NCBI GenBank assembly: GCA_020848545.1
Contig: JADLHZ010000068.1
Coordinates: 1 to 63,642, forward strand
Direction of reading: 5' to 3'
Origin: Deltaproteobacteria bacterium
Lineage (GTDB): Bacteria; Myxococcota; JADLHZ01
Length of the DNA: 63,642 nt
Notes under the pieces: model-generated
What the model was told of the DNA's origin: nothing
The model's database searches: none
What the model saw: the letters and a program-made list of their open reading frames with translations, nothing else
Part shown: one piece after another, positions 36,376-44,986 of the stretch
Layout of the letters: each line of letters begins with the position of its first letter
Position numbering within the stretch: the stretch's first letter is position 1
Program-made: the position numbers and the translations under genes

Positions 36376-37191
36376 TCACGGGTAAGCAGGATCCGGCTCG
36401 GCCTCGGCATGCACACCCGGAAACTTCGCGCGGACGAGCTCGACGGGCCACGCGTCGCGCAAGAGCGGGCCGGGCTTGCCGCCGAACACCGCGCGCGACC
36501 CCGTGTGCCGGTGCGCCTCGCACCATGCGAACAAGGCGTCGCGCTGCGTGCGATCGGCGACGACCTCGTCGAAGATGCGGCGTCCGGCAGCGATGCGCTG
36601 CTCGAGATCGCGAAAGCGGCCGACGCGGATGTCGACGTCGACGCCGGGAAAGTGCAGCGGCCGATCCTTCCCCGCGAGCTCGAAGCCGACGATCGCGACG
36701 AGGCCGGCAGCGAAACGCGGGTGGTGCGCCGCGCGGCGTTCGATGAAGTTCTGCTCGTTGTGAACGAGGTCGAGCGCGAGCTGGCGTTCGACCGCGGCGT
36801 CGATCCGAGGCGCCGCCGCGTAGCGCCGCCAGGCTTCGCGCATGAACGCGGTGGTGCGACCCGGCAACAGCGGCCGGCCGAGCAAGTGGTGCAGCACGTG
36901 GTGCCAGGCGTCCCAGAAGATCAAAAAGTTCGCGCGCTCGAGCAGGAAGAAGAGGTTGTCGAAGATCGGCTTCGCATCGGCAGACGTCCGCCGATCGTCG
37001 ATGACACGCCGAAGGTCGGTCATGAAGTAGCCGGCGTTGCGCGAAACCAAATGCGCCATCAACAGCCACGGAAGGTCCGGCGGATGCGCGCGCGTCCAGG
37101 CGTAGAGCTCGAGGTAGCTCTCGGTGCGGGCCACGTTGTGGGCGTTTCTGGTGTCGATCTCGGAGAGCCAGGTCTCGAGGCCCATGGCCAT
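36376..37191 (-). CDS. DUF2515 (YppC-like) family protein
   Basis: The 271-residue protein matches the DUF2515 family (Bacillus YppC) in motif order: NAHNVARTESYLELY near the N-terminus, WLLMAHLVSRNAGYFMTDL (~42-60) and LFFLLERANFLIFWDAWHH (~80-98). It looks mostly alpha-helical with many aromatic residues and no signal peptide. No biochemical function is established for the family that I can name. Two close ATGs (37191 and 37185) share an AGGTAGGG ribosome-binding region; I use the first. It diverges from the ABC transporter operon. Confidence 0.7.
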   Translation of the reverse strand: MAMGLETWLSEIDTRNAHNVARTESYLELYAWTRAHPPDLPWLLMAHLVSRNAGYFMTDLRRVIDDRRTSADAKPIFDNLFFLLERANFLIFWDAWHHVLHHLLGRPLLPGRTTAFMREAWRRYAAAPRIDAAVERQLALDLVHNEQNFIERRAAHHPRFAAGLVAIVGFELAGKDRPLHFPGVDVDIRVGRFRDLEQRIAAGRRIFDEVVADRTQRDALFAWCEAHRHTGSRAVFGGKPGPLLRDAWPVELVRAKFPGVHAEAEPDPAYP

Positions 37192-37394
37192 GCCCTACCT
37201 GAGTTTTCTGCCAATGGCTCGTTTACGACGAAACCTTCGCCAGCCTCCCCGCGTTCTCGGCGTGAAAAACGAGGAAATAAAGCCGGGTCGTCAAACGTAA
37301 GGGTGCCGTCATGTCGATGGATGAGCTGCGCTCCGAACCCGATGAAATTCGTCCTTGCCGCGCCGGCGCGAAACCCCTAGGCTCGACGGTCGCC

Positions 37395-38096
37395 ATGGAA
37401 GTCGCCCCCGTCGTCAGCCTGCAAAAAGCACAGAAAGTCTACGCCCGTGGCGCGGCGAAAGTGGTCGGGCTCGACGGCCTCGACTTCACCGTGCACCCCG
37501 GCGAGTTCGTCAGCGTGATGGGCCCGAGCGGCTGCGGCAAGAGCACGCTGCTCAACGTTCTCGGCACGCTCGATCGCTTGGACGGCGGCGAGTACTTCTT
37601 CGAAGGGCAACCGATCGCTGCGCTCGACGACGCCGCGCTGTCGGCGTTGCGCAGCAAGCGCATCGGCTTCGTCTTTCAACAGTTTCACCTGCTGCAGCGC
37701 TACTCGGCGCTCGAGAACGTCGAGCTGCCGATGGTCTACGCACGCATCGCCAAGACCGAGCGCCGCGTCCGAGCCGAAAGCGCGATGGCGCTCGTCGGCC
37801 TCACCGATCGGATGCATCACCTACCTACCGAGCTCTCCGGCGGCCAGCAGCAGCGCGTGGCCATCGCGCGATCACTCGTGAACGATCCGGCGCTGCTCCT
37901 CGCCGACGAGCCGACCGGCGCGCTCGACTCTCAGACGAGCGTCGACATCCTTCGCTTGTTCAAGGAGCTCAACGCGCGCGGCGTCACGATCTTCATGGTC
38001 ACGCATGACGCCGAGGTGGCGAAGAACGCGCGCCGGTTGATTCGCATGAAGGACGCGCACATCGTCAGCGACGAGCGCTTGGAGCGTGCGGCGTGA
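37395..38096 (+). CDS. MacB/LolD-type ABC transporter ATPase
   Basis: The 233-residue ATPase carries all the expected motifs: Walker [10 protein letters not shown] (43-51), the Q-loop in FVFQQFHLL, the signature LSGGQQQR (147-154), Walker [10 protein letters not shown] (167-175) and the switch His204 in MVTHD. The LolD/MacB-type insert [14 protein letters not shown] is present. ATG 37395 gives the usual N-terminus for the family; the in-frame ATG at 37311 would add 28 residues of atypical composition. It starts an operon with TolC-, MacA- and two FtsX-type genes, so it powers a tripartite efflux or lipoprotein/peptide export machine at the inner membrane. Confidence 0.87.
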   Translation: MEVAPVVSLQKAQKVYARGAAKVVGLDGLDFTVHPGEFVSVMGPSGCGKSTLLNVLGTLDRLDGGEYFFEGQPIAALDDAALSALRSKRIGFVFQQFHLLQRYSALENVELPMVYARIAKTERRVRAESAMALVGLTDRMHHLPTELSGGQQQRVAIARSLVNDPALLLADEPTGALDSQTSVDILRLFKELNARGVTIFMVTHDAEVAKNARRLIRMKDAHIVSDERLERAA

Positions 38097-39424
38097 TCGC
38101 GCTCTTCTTGCTCCTCGCCGCCACGGCCGAGCCGGCCACGCTCTCGACCGAAGGCGGCACCCGCTTGTCGATCGCCGACGTGCTCAGCCGCGTCGAGGCG
38201 TTCGATCCGGTGATTCGCCAGCGCGCCTTCGAGCAACTGCGCGCCGAGATCCTACTCCGCCGCGCGCAGTGGAACCGCGTCAATGGCGGTGTCGGCCTCA
38301 ACGTGGCGTATGGAATCTACGACTATGGCTTCGGCGCTGCGCCGAGAACCACCGCGGTCCAAGAGATCTTCTTCGATCGCCTGACGGCGAACCTCACCGC
38401 GCAGGTGAATTTTCCGATCTATGCAGGCAACCAAATCAGCGGGGCCGTCGAAGCCGCGGAGGCGCGCGCCACCGCCGCCAAGCTCGACAAGCGCTCCGCC
38501 GTTCGCGACTTGAAGCGCGCCGCGTTGCTCGCCTACGCCCAGCTCGTCGCGTCGACCGAGCAAGTGCAGATCGCAGCGCGCGCGGCCGAGCGATCGGCGT
38601 CGATCGTCGATCTTGCCGAGCGGCGAAAAGCGTCCGGCCTGTCGACCGAAGCCGACGTCGCGCGCGCGCGCTTGAACCTCTTGCGCCGCGCAGAAGAGGT
38701 GGAGCTGCGCCGCGGCGACCAGGCGATCGCGGCCTCCGTCTTGCGCGCCGCCCTGGTGCTCGACCAAGACGTGTCGGTCATCGCTGTCGAGCCACTCGCG
38801 CAAATCCGCACCGTGCAGGCGAGCGGTGGCGGCGCCGACCGGCTGGAGGCGCTCAGCCTGCGCTCGCAGATTTTGGCGCTCGAAGGCGATCGCAAGGTCG
38901 CGTTCTCCGGCTGGCTGCCGAAGCTCGAGCTCTTCGGGCAAGCCTTCTATGGCAACGGCTCGCCGGTGCCCGCGGGCGGCGCGGCGGTCGACATCGGCAA
39001 CACCGGCCTGACGCAGCGCTTCGGTATCTTCAGCGGTAACGTGTCGGCCGGCCTGCGGGTGACTTGGACCGGTTGGGACTTCTTCGTCACGCGCGACAAC
39101 GTGGCCCGCGTCGAGGCCGAGCGATCGGCTGCCGAAGCGCGGCTCGCGGCCGACGTACGCACCTACGCTCGCGAGAGAGCGGAGGCGGCCGCCCGCGTCG
39201 AGCAGTCGCTGCGGCGCATCAGCGCGCTCGCCGGCGCCACCGAGACCGCGGCGACCGCCGTGCGGCTCGCACGGGTCCGCTACGAGACCGGCAATTCGCT
39301 GCTCACCGAAGTGCTCGACGCCGAGCTCGAGGCGATCAGCGTCGAGGCGAGAGCAGTGCAAGCCGAGTACGACGCCGCGTCGGCGCACTTGGATCAGCTC
39401 CGCGCCGAAGGGAAAGAGCTATGA
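38093..39424 (+). CDS. TolC-family outer-membrane efflux protein
   Basis: The 443-residue protein begins at GTG 38093, overlapping the ATPase stop as GTGA. A short hydrophobic leader ([11 protein letters not shown]) fits export. The body has the TolC pattern: two long helical hairpin repeats rich in Ala, Arg and Glu (AAEARATAAKLDKRSAVRDL and a second near 330-430) separated by beta-prone stretches such as VNFPIYAGNQISGA and LRVTWTGWDFF. It would form the outer-membrane exit duct for the adjacent ABC pump. Confidence 0.82.
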   Translation: MIALFLLLAATAEPATLSTEGGTRLSIADVLSRVEAFDPVIRQRAFEQLRAEILLRRAQWNRVNGGVGLNVAYGIYDYGFGAAPRTTAVQEIFFDRLTANLTAQVNFPIYAGNQISGAVEAAEARATAAKLDKRSAVRDLKRAALLAYAQLVASTEQVQIAARAAERSASIVDLAERRKASGLSTEADVARARLNLLRRAEEVELRRGDQAIAASVLRAALVLDQDVSVIAVEPLAQIRTVQASGGGADRLEALSLRSQILALEGDRKVAFSGWLPKLELFGQAFYGNGSPVPAGGAAVDIGNTGLTQRFGIFSGNVSAGLRVTWTGWDFFVTRDNVARVEAERSAAEARLAADVRTYARERAEAAARVEQSLRRISALAGATETAATAVRLARVRYETGNSLLTEVLDAELEAISVEARAVQAEYDAASAHLDQLRAEGKEL

Positions 39425-40533
39425 AACGCGCAACGACAATCGGGGTCCTGACGGTCGTGCTGCTCGGAGGCGCGAGCGGCGTCTTCTATTACAAGCGCTC
39501 GCAGGCGCAGGGTCCGGAAGGCGAGGTGGTCACCGCGAAAAAGGGCCGCGTCGAGCTGAACGTGCAGGAAGTGGGATCGATCGAGCCGCTGCGCAAGGTC
39601 GAGATCAAGTCGAAGGTCGCCGGGCAGGTGCAGGCGGTGCTCGTGGACGTCGGCGACGAAGTGCAAGAAGGTGCGTTGCTCATGCGCCTCGATCCGCAGG
39701 ACGCCGGCCGCGACGTGCGCCTCGCCGAAGCACGCGCGAAGATCACCGCGTCGCAGCTCTCGGTCGCCGAAGCGCAGCTGGCCCTGAAGAAGAAGGCGCA
39801 CCAGAACGGGGCGCTCACCGATCTCGAGCTCGGCGTGGCCGACGGCGAAGTGCAGCGCTTGCGCGCGCAGGCGTCGCTCGAGCAGGTGGAGCTGCAGGGC
39901 ACGCGCGACCGCCTCGCGTATACGCAGATCCGCTCGCCCATCCGCGGCATCGTCCTCGCGCGCAACGTGCAGCCCGGCGAGATGGTCACGCCCGGGGTTG
40001 CCAGCGTGGCGTCCGGCAACCCGCTGCTCGTCGTCGCGCAGATCGAGAAGCTGCTCGTCCGCACGGAGCTCAACCAGATAGACGTCGCGCGCATCAAGGC
40101 GAAGGACAAAGTCGAGATCGGCGTCGACGCGCTCCCCGGCAAGCGCTTCGTCGGCTCGATCTATCGCATCGCCGCGATGGCGCAGAAGAGCGAACGGCGC
40201 CGCGAGTCGAACCTGCAGATCTTCCCGGTCGACATCGTCGTCGATCGCAGCCAGCCGAGCGCCGACATGCTGCGCGCCGGCATGATGGCCGACATCACGA
40301 TCGGCTTGGAAGCGAAGGACGACGTGCTCGTCGTGCCGCTCGAAGCGCTCGTGCGCGAGGGCAACAAGACGAAGCTCTGGCGCGTGGTCGGCGGCGACCA
40401 GAAGGACGAGCTCGTCGAAGTCACGGTCGGCCTGCAGAACGATCGCACGGTCGAGGTGCAGAGCGGGATCAAAGAGGGAGAGCAGATCCGGATCAAGCCG
40501 GCGAGCGCGGAGAAGAACGTCGCGAAGATGTGA
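39421..40533 (+). CDS. MacA-type periplasmic adaptor (membrane fusion protein)
   Basis: The 370-residue protein has an N-terminal membrane anchor (TTIGVLTVVLLGGASGVFYY) and the adaptor fold's halves. These are a lipoyl-like motif GSIEPLRKVEIKSKVAGQV...VGDEV, a helical hairpin (~90-150), and the returning lipoyl half YTQIRSPIRGIVLARNVQPGE. It is followed by beta-barrel and membrane-proximal regions. The start overlaps the TolC-like stop as ATGA. It would bridge the inner-membrane permeases to the TolC-like duct. Confidence 0.87.
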   Translation: MKRATTIGVLTVVLLGGASGVFYYKRSQAQGPEGEVVTAKKGRVELNVQEVGSIEPLRKVEIKSKVAGQVQAVLVDVGDEVQEGALLMRLDPQDAGRDVRLAEARAKITASQLSVAEAQLALKKKAHQNGALTDLELGVADGEVQRLRAQASLEQVELQGTRDRLAYTQIRSPIRGIVLARNVQPGEMVTPGVASVASGNPLLVVAQIEKLLVRTELNQIDVARIKAKDKVEIGVDALPGKRFVGSIYRIAAMAQKSERRRESNLQIFPVDIVVDRSQPSADMLRAGMMADITIGLEAKDDVLVVPLEALVREGNKTKLWRVVGGDQKDELVEVTVGLQNDRTVEVQSGIKEGEQIRIKPASAEKNVAKM

Positions 40534-40542
40534 GGAACCCTA

Positions 40543-41775
40543 GTGGACGTCGTCTTCGAAAACTTCCGCATCGCCTGGCAGTCCTTGCGCTCGAATCCCC
40601 TGCGCACGCTGCTGACCGCGCTCAGCGTGTCGCTCGGCGCCGGCGCGATCTCGCTGATGGTGTCGTTGTCGAAGAGCGGCGTCGCCACGATGACCGCCGG
40701 CATGGACTCGGTCGGCGGCCGCGCGTTGATGTTCGTGTTCCCACGCCAGCCGAAGGAAGCGAAGGTGAAGTCGTACGATCGCGGCCTCACCTCCGCCGAC
40801 GCCGAGGCGCTGAGAAAGCGCGTGCCGGGGCTCGCCGACGTCGCCTTCATGACCAGCGTGAAGCGGCAGATCATCACCGGCAAGGGCAAGAAGGCCGAGG
40901 TCGACATCGGGGTCGGCTCTTCCTACCGCCGCTTCATGAACCAGCCGATCCTCTACGGCCGCGACATCCCGGAAGACGCCGAGAATGACAGCGCGCGCGT
41001 CGCGGTGCTCACTTACACGGCGGCGCAGGATCTCTTCGGCGACGCCAAGGCCGCGCTCGGCGAGACGGTCGTCTTGTGGGGCCATCGCTACAAGCTCATC
41101 GGCATCACCACGCAAGCGAGCACGATGGGCTTTCGCTTGGGCGGCATCGACAAGGAGCGCACGCTGCTCGTCTCGTCGCCGGTGATGATCAAAGACGAAG
41201 GCGTGCCGGACTCCGGCTTCGTCATCCTGACCGCAAAGGGCACGCACTCGCACGAGCACATCATGAGCATCGCCAACGCGATCCTGCTCGAACGCCACGC
41301 GCGCACCGACGACTTCGAGTTCATGGACTTCGAGCGCATGATGAAGAAGTTCGACAAGATCTTCATCGGCCTGCGCATCTTGACCGGGCTCATCGCGGCC
41401 ATCTCGCTGCTCATCGCCGGCGCCGGGATCATGAACGTGCTGCTCGCGTCGATTAAGCAACGCGTCACCGAGATCGGCATGCGCCGCGCGATCGGCGCCT
41501 CACAAGCAGACATCCGCAGTCAGTTCCTCACCGAGGCGGTCACGCTCGCCGGCATCGGCGGCTTCATCGGCAGCGCGGCCGGCGTGCTCGGGGTCTTGGC
41601 CGCGAGCCTGGTCGCCGACAAGTTCGTGCCCGGCTGGCAGACGCGCGTCGCGTGGGACGCGGCGGTGATCGCCGTCGTCGTCGCGACTTTGAGCGGCCTC
41701 GTCTTCGGCTTGCAGCCGTCGCGGCGGGCGGCGCGCATGGAAGTCGTCGCGTGCCTGCGGGGCGAAACAGCGTGA
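40543..41775 (+). CDS. MacB-type FtsX permease 1
   Basis: This 410-residue permease starts at GTG 40543, nine bases after the adaptor. It has one N-terminal membrane helix (LLTALSVSLGAGAISLMVSL), a large periplasmic MacB-core domain (~45-270), and three C-terminal helices. The FtsX signature ITEIGMRRAIGAS-like motif (RVTEIGMRRAIGAS, ~308-321) precedes the second helix. It probably pairs with permease 2 and the separate ATPase. Confidence 0.87.
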   Translation: MDVVFENFRIAWQSLRSNPLRTLLTALSVSLGAGAISLMVSLSKSGVATMTAGMDSVGGRALMFVFPRQPKEAKVKSYDRGLTSADAEALRKRVPGLADVAFMTSVKRQIITGKGKKAEVDIGVGSSYRRFMNQPILYGRDIPEDAENDSARVAVLTYTAAQDLFGDAKAALGETVVLWGHRYKLIGITTQASTMGFRLGGIDKERTLLVSSPVMIKDEGVPDSGFVILTAKGTHSHEHIMSIANAILLERHARTDDFEFMDFERMMKKFDKIFIGLRILTGLIAAISLLIAGAGIMNVLLASIKQRVTEIGMRRAIGASQADIRSQFLTEAVTLAGIGGFIGSAAGVLGVLAASLVADKFVPGWQTRVAWDAAVIAVVVATLSGLVFGLQPSRRAARMEVVACLRGETA

Positions 41776-43019
41776 GCGATACGTTGCGAGATCTCTGGCG
41801 CCAGATCGGCCGCGAGCCGATGCGCGTCTTCCTCACGCTCTTCGGTATCGTGCTCGGCGCGTCGAGCATCGTCTTTCTCGGCTCGGCGTTGTCGGCCGCG
41901 AGCGTGGCGCTGTCTCGCCTGAGCCAGGACGCGACCGGCGACGACATCACTCAGGTTTACGAGCGGCCGGTGCGCAACCTGTCGAAGGCGCGGACGTTCC
42001 GCTTGCTCAGCGAGAGCGACGCGCGCGCTTTGGCCGAGCTCGAGATGGTGCCGCGGACACGCGCCGCCGCGATGAACGAGCGCTACCGGCAAGAAGGCTC
42101 GCGCGGCAGCAAGCGCGTGGCGATCGGCGTGCAAGGCGGCGGCACCGCCTACATGCAGCTGCAAGGCCTCGAGCTCGAGCACGGCCGCTGGCTCGACGAA
42201 GGTGAAGACGGCGAGCGGGTGTGCGTCATCGGCAACGCCGTGTGGAAAGATCTCTTCGACGGCGCCTGGCCGCTCCCGATGGACAACACCTTCATCCTGA
42301 ACGGCGCCAACACGCTGCGCGTGATCGGCGTCTTGAAGTCGCGACCTCCGCTCGGCGGCGGCGGCGGCGACGGCACCTGGATGTACGATCGCAAGATCTG
42401 GATCTCGAACGCGACCTTCCGCCGCGTGCTCGATCCGCGCATGGACTTCGACGAGATCGCGATGCGCCACGCGCCGGGCGAAGACGGCAAGCTGCCCGAC
42501 TTGAAGAAGGTGGCCGAGCGCCTCACGCCCTTGCTCGAGAACCTGCACCTCGGCGTGCGCAACTTCGAATTTCAGGCGATGAACCAGGGCTTTCAGCTGT
42601 GGATGCTCATCACCTACGCGCTCGGCGCCATCATGTTCGCCAGCGGGCTCGTGGCGATGGTCGTCGGCGGCGTCAACGTGATGAACGCGCAGCTCGTGAG
42701 CCTGCACGAAAAGACGAAGGAGTACGGCATCCGCCGCGCGCTCGGCTTGTCGTCGGCCGGCCTACAGACGCGCGTGCTGGCGGAGGCGGGGATCTATACT
42801 TTCGCTGGCGGCATCATCGGCCTCGGGCTCGGGCTCGGTGGCGCCTTCTTTCTCTCGTGGGCGCTGACCAAGTGGGTGGCCGAGTGGCCGTTCATCGTCG
42901 TGCCGTGGTCGCTCGTCGCGGCGATCGGATCGGCGGCCATGGTCGGTGTGCTCGCGGGCCTCGTGCCAGCGCGGCGCGCGGCGAAGTTGGTGCCGAGCGA
43001 GTGTTTGCGTTCAGAGTGA
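41772..43019 (+). CDS. MacB-type FtsX permease 2
   Basis: The 415-residue permease starts at GTG 41772, overlapping the previous stop as GTGA. It has the same topology as permease 1 (N-terminal helix FLTLFGIVLGASSIVFLGSAL, periplasmic core, three C-terminal helices) and the FtsX motif KTKEYGIRRALGLS. The sequence is well diverged from permease 1, so the membrane part is probably a heterodimer. Only 2 bases separate its stop from the convergent LanM-like gene. Confidence 0.87.
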   Translation: MSDTLRDLWRQIGREPMRVFLTLFGIVLGASSIVFLGSALSAASVALSRLSQDATGDDITQVYERPVRNLSKARTFRLLSESDARALAELEMVPRTRAAAMNERYRQEGSRGSKRVAIGVQGGGTAYMQLQGLELEHGRWLDEGEDGERVCVIGNAVWKDLFDGAWPLPMDNTFILNGANTLRVIGVLKSRPPLGGGGGDGTWMYDRKIWISNATFRRVLDPRMDFDEIAMRHAPGEDGKLPDLKKVAERLTPLLENLHLGVRNFEFQAMNQGFQLWMLITYALGAIMFASGLVAMVVGGVNVMNAQLVSLHEKTKEYGIRRALGLSSAGLQTRVLAEAGIYTFAGGIIGLGLGLGGAFFLSWALTKWVAEWPFIVVPWSLVAAIGSAAMVGVLAGLVPARRAAKLVPSECLRSE

Positions 43020-43021
43020 CG

Positions 43022-44986
43022 TCAGGCCGCTGACCATTGGGCCGAGTCTTCGGGCTTCCGAAAACGCACGCCGCCGACAATCACCTCACGCGCCGCCGCT
43101 TTGTCGTTGCACGCGCTCGTCAGCTCGCCGAGGTGTGCGCACATTCTGGCAAGCGCCTTCTTCTTCGTGCCGAGCTCGGCGAGCCCGCCGATCGTCGCGG
43201 TCACGGTGGGCTGCGGCAGCAAGTAGCCCTCGATCGGCCGGCCGGCACTGTCGACGACCTCGCGGCTCGACGCGCGGTGGTAGAACGCCGGCAAGTCGCC
43301 GTTCATGAAGTCCTGCCACGTGTGTATCAATGTATTCGCCTTGATGCCGATCTCGTCCTTTCCGAAGGTCGCGAAGGTCTCGGCCAGATCCTCCATCTCC
43401 GGAATCGGCTTCGTGAGCTGCGCCTTGCCCCAGAGCGCCGAGATGCCTTCGTCGAAGAGCTTGCCGGTGCTGAACACGTTGTAGCGGCCGACGCTGTTCT
43501 GAACGTCCTTGGCCTGCAGTCGTTGAGTGAACCCAGGGAGGTTCGCCGCGACCGCGAACATGCCTTCGAGATACCCCTCGTAGAGCGCCGGCGCGAGATC
43601 GCGGTTCAACGAAAGCGCGCGGCCGTCCTCGAGCGCGATGCTCGAGTGGCTCGGCTTCAGCGCGTGGTTGCGATCGAGGCCGAGGTCCATCTCGAATTGC
43701 CCGCAGATGCCCGAGAGCGGACCGTCGCCGATGAGGCTCGTGTCCTTCAAGCGCGCGAGCGCGCCGTGGAACGCGAACTCGAGATCGATCACGAAGGGCC
43801 GCCCGTGGTGCACCATGAGGTTGCCCGCGTGAAGATCCTTGATCCCGAACGACACCGCCGTCGCGAGCCATGCGCCGCATTGGTGCAGGTACGTCGTCAG
43901 CTCTTTCTTCGTCATCCGCGCGCTCTCCGGCACGGTGATGCGGCCTTCGCGCTCCGTGCGCGGCGGGCTTTCTAGGAACTGGATGTAGCCGTAGCTCTCG
44001 CGTACCGCGAGCTTGCCGCTGTGCTCCGAGCCGGGGTTCTTCGCGAGGATCGTGTACGTCGGCAGCCGGCAGTCCTCGGGGAGCGTCGCGTTCAGCATCG
44101 TCGCCAAGCTGCCCTTTTGGTTGCCGACGATCAGCGCGTCGCTCTCGACGTCGGACGGCTTGTAGACGATCTTCTTCGGCTCGCCGGTCGCGTCGATGAA
44201 GGTGAGCATCAAGACTTGCTTGCCGCCCTTGTGAAAGTCGCTGCCGCTCGACGAGATGTCGACGAGCTTCGGCTTGCCTTCGAGCCCGAACGCCTTGCCC
44301 ACGTCTTCGAGATCGACGGTCACCCGCTCGCAGGCGAGGTGAATGTTGCGCACGAAGTTGTCGGCCATGCGCGACGCCATGTGCTGCGCGCGCTCGGACT
44401 TGTCGAAGGTGCACGCAGACTCCGTGATCGTCGGCTCGACGTAGGTCCAGATGCTCTCGGCGCACTGCTCGAGGATCTTCTTCATCCCCGCGCCCTGCAG
44501 CGCTTCGGCGACCACCGGCGACGCCGTCTTCGCATACTCCGTGAGCGCGAGGTGTAAGCGCTCGAGGTGCACCCCGTACTTCTCGATGTGCGCGCCGTCT
44601 TTGGGCAGCTTCAATTTGTACGCAGCGAGCGGTGAGTCGTGTGCGTCTTCGAGCAACCCCGAGCGATCGAGCGACGGCACCGTGCTCAGCGTCTCGGCAC
44701 GCGTACGCGAGTCGCGGCGCGGCGTGTCCGGCACGTCGACGCCGCTGAGGATGCGCTCTTCGCTTTTGGTCACCTTGCCGAGCACTTTGTCGATCACGCG
44801 CTCGGGCACGTCGAAGGTGACGGCGAGGTCGGTCTCTTTGGTCGGCTCGAGGCCAGCCAGCGAGATCTCCTCGGCGAGCCGCTCGATTTGCGTCGGTTCA
44901 GGGTCGGCGACGCCGCGTTGCTTCATGACGTCTTGCGCGATGGCGAGGAAGATCTGCGGCGACGCGACGGGAACGGTGACGAGCAT
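43022..44986 (-). CDS. Stand-alone LanM-type dehydratase/kinase (DUF4135)
   Basis: The 654-residue protein matches the dehydratase half of class II lanthipeptide synthetases. The diagnostic residues are all there: GSDFH (Asp250, His252), IVYKPSD (Lys276), GIKDLHAGN (Asp384, His386, Asn389) and VIDLEFAF (Asp401, Glu403). This half phosphorylates Ser/Thr and then eliminates phosphate; its core resembles lipid kinases. The protein ends about where LanM cyclases begin: no Cys-His zinc cyclase motif follows. No precursor-like peptide gene with a Cys-rich core is visible nearby. The start overlaps the porin's stop by one base (TGATG), so the two are coupled. It could modify a protein rather than a peptide, or act purely as a kinase. 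Confidence 0.8.
   Translation of the reverse strand: MLVTVPVASPQIFLAIAQDVMKQRGVADPEPTQIERLAEEISLAGLEPTKETDLAVTFDVPERVIDKVLGKVTKSEERILSGVDVPDTPRRDSRTRAETLSTVPSLDRSGLLEDAHDSPLAAYKLKLPKDGAHIEKYGVHLERLHLALTEYAKTASPVVAEALQGAGMKKILEQCAESIWTYVEPTITESACTFDKSERAQHMASRMADNFVRNIHLACERVTVDLEDVGKAFGLEGKPKLVDISSSGSDFHKGGKQVLMLTFIDATGEPKKIVYKPSDVESDALIVGNQKGSLATMLNATLPEDCRLPTYTILAKNPGSEHSGKLAVRESYGYIQFLESPPRTEREGRITVPESARMTKKELTTYLHQCGAWLATAVSFGIKDLHAGNLMVHHGRPFVIDLEFAFHGALARLKDTSLIGDGPLSGICGQFEMDLGLDRNHALKPSHSSIALEDGRALSLNRDLAPALYEGYLEGMFAVAANLPGFTQRLQAKDVQNSVGRYNVFSTGKLFDEGISALWGKAQLTKPIPEMEDLAETFATFGKDEIGIKANTLIHTWQDFMNGDLPAFYHRASSREVVDSAGRPIEGYLLPQPTVTATIGGLAELGTKKKALARMCAHLGELTSACNDKAAAREVIVGGVRFRKPEDSAQWSAA

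Noticed and set aside
33361-37380. A 1,339-codon plus-strand frame overlapping the giant gene's end and beyond
   Set aside because: Arg-rich out-of-frame shadow of the giant gene. It continues opposite the DUF2515 gene without any motif.
43022-44986. Complete lanthipeptide cluster
   Set aside because: There is no cyclase domain, precursor peptide or dedicated protease-transporter adjacent; only the dehydratase half is present.
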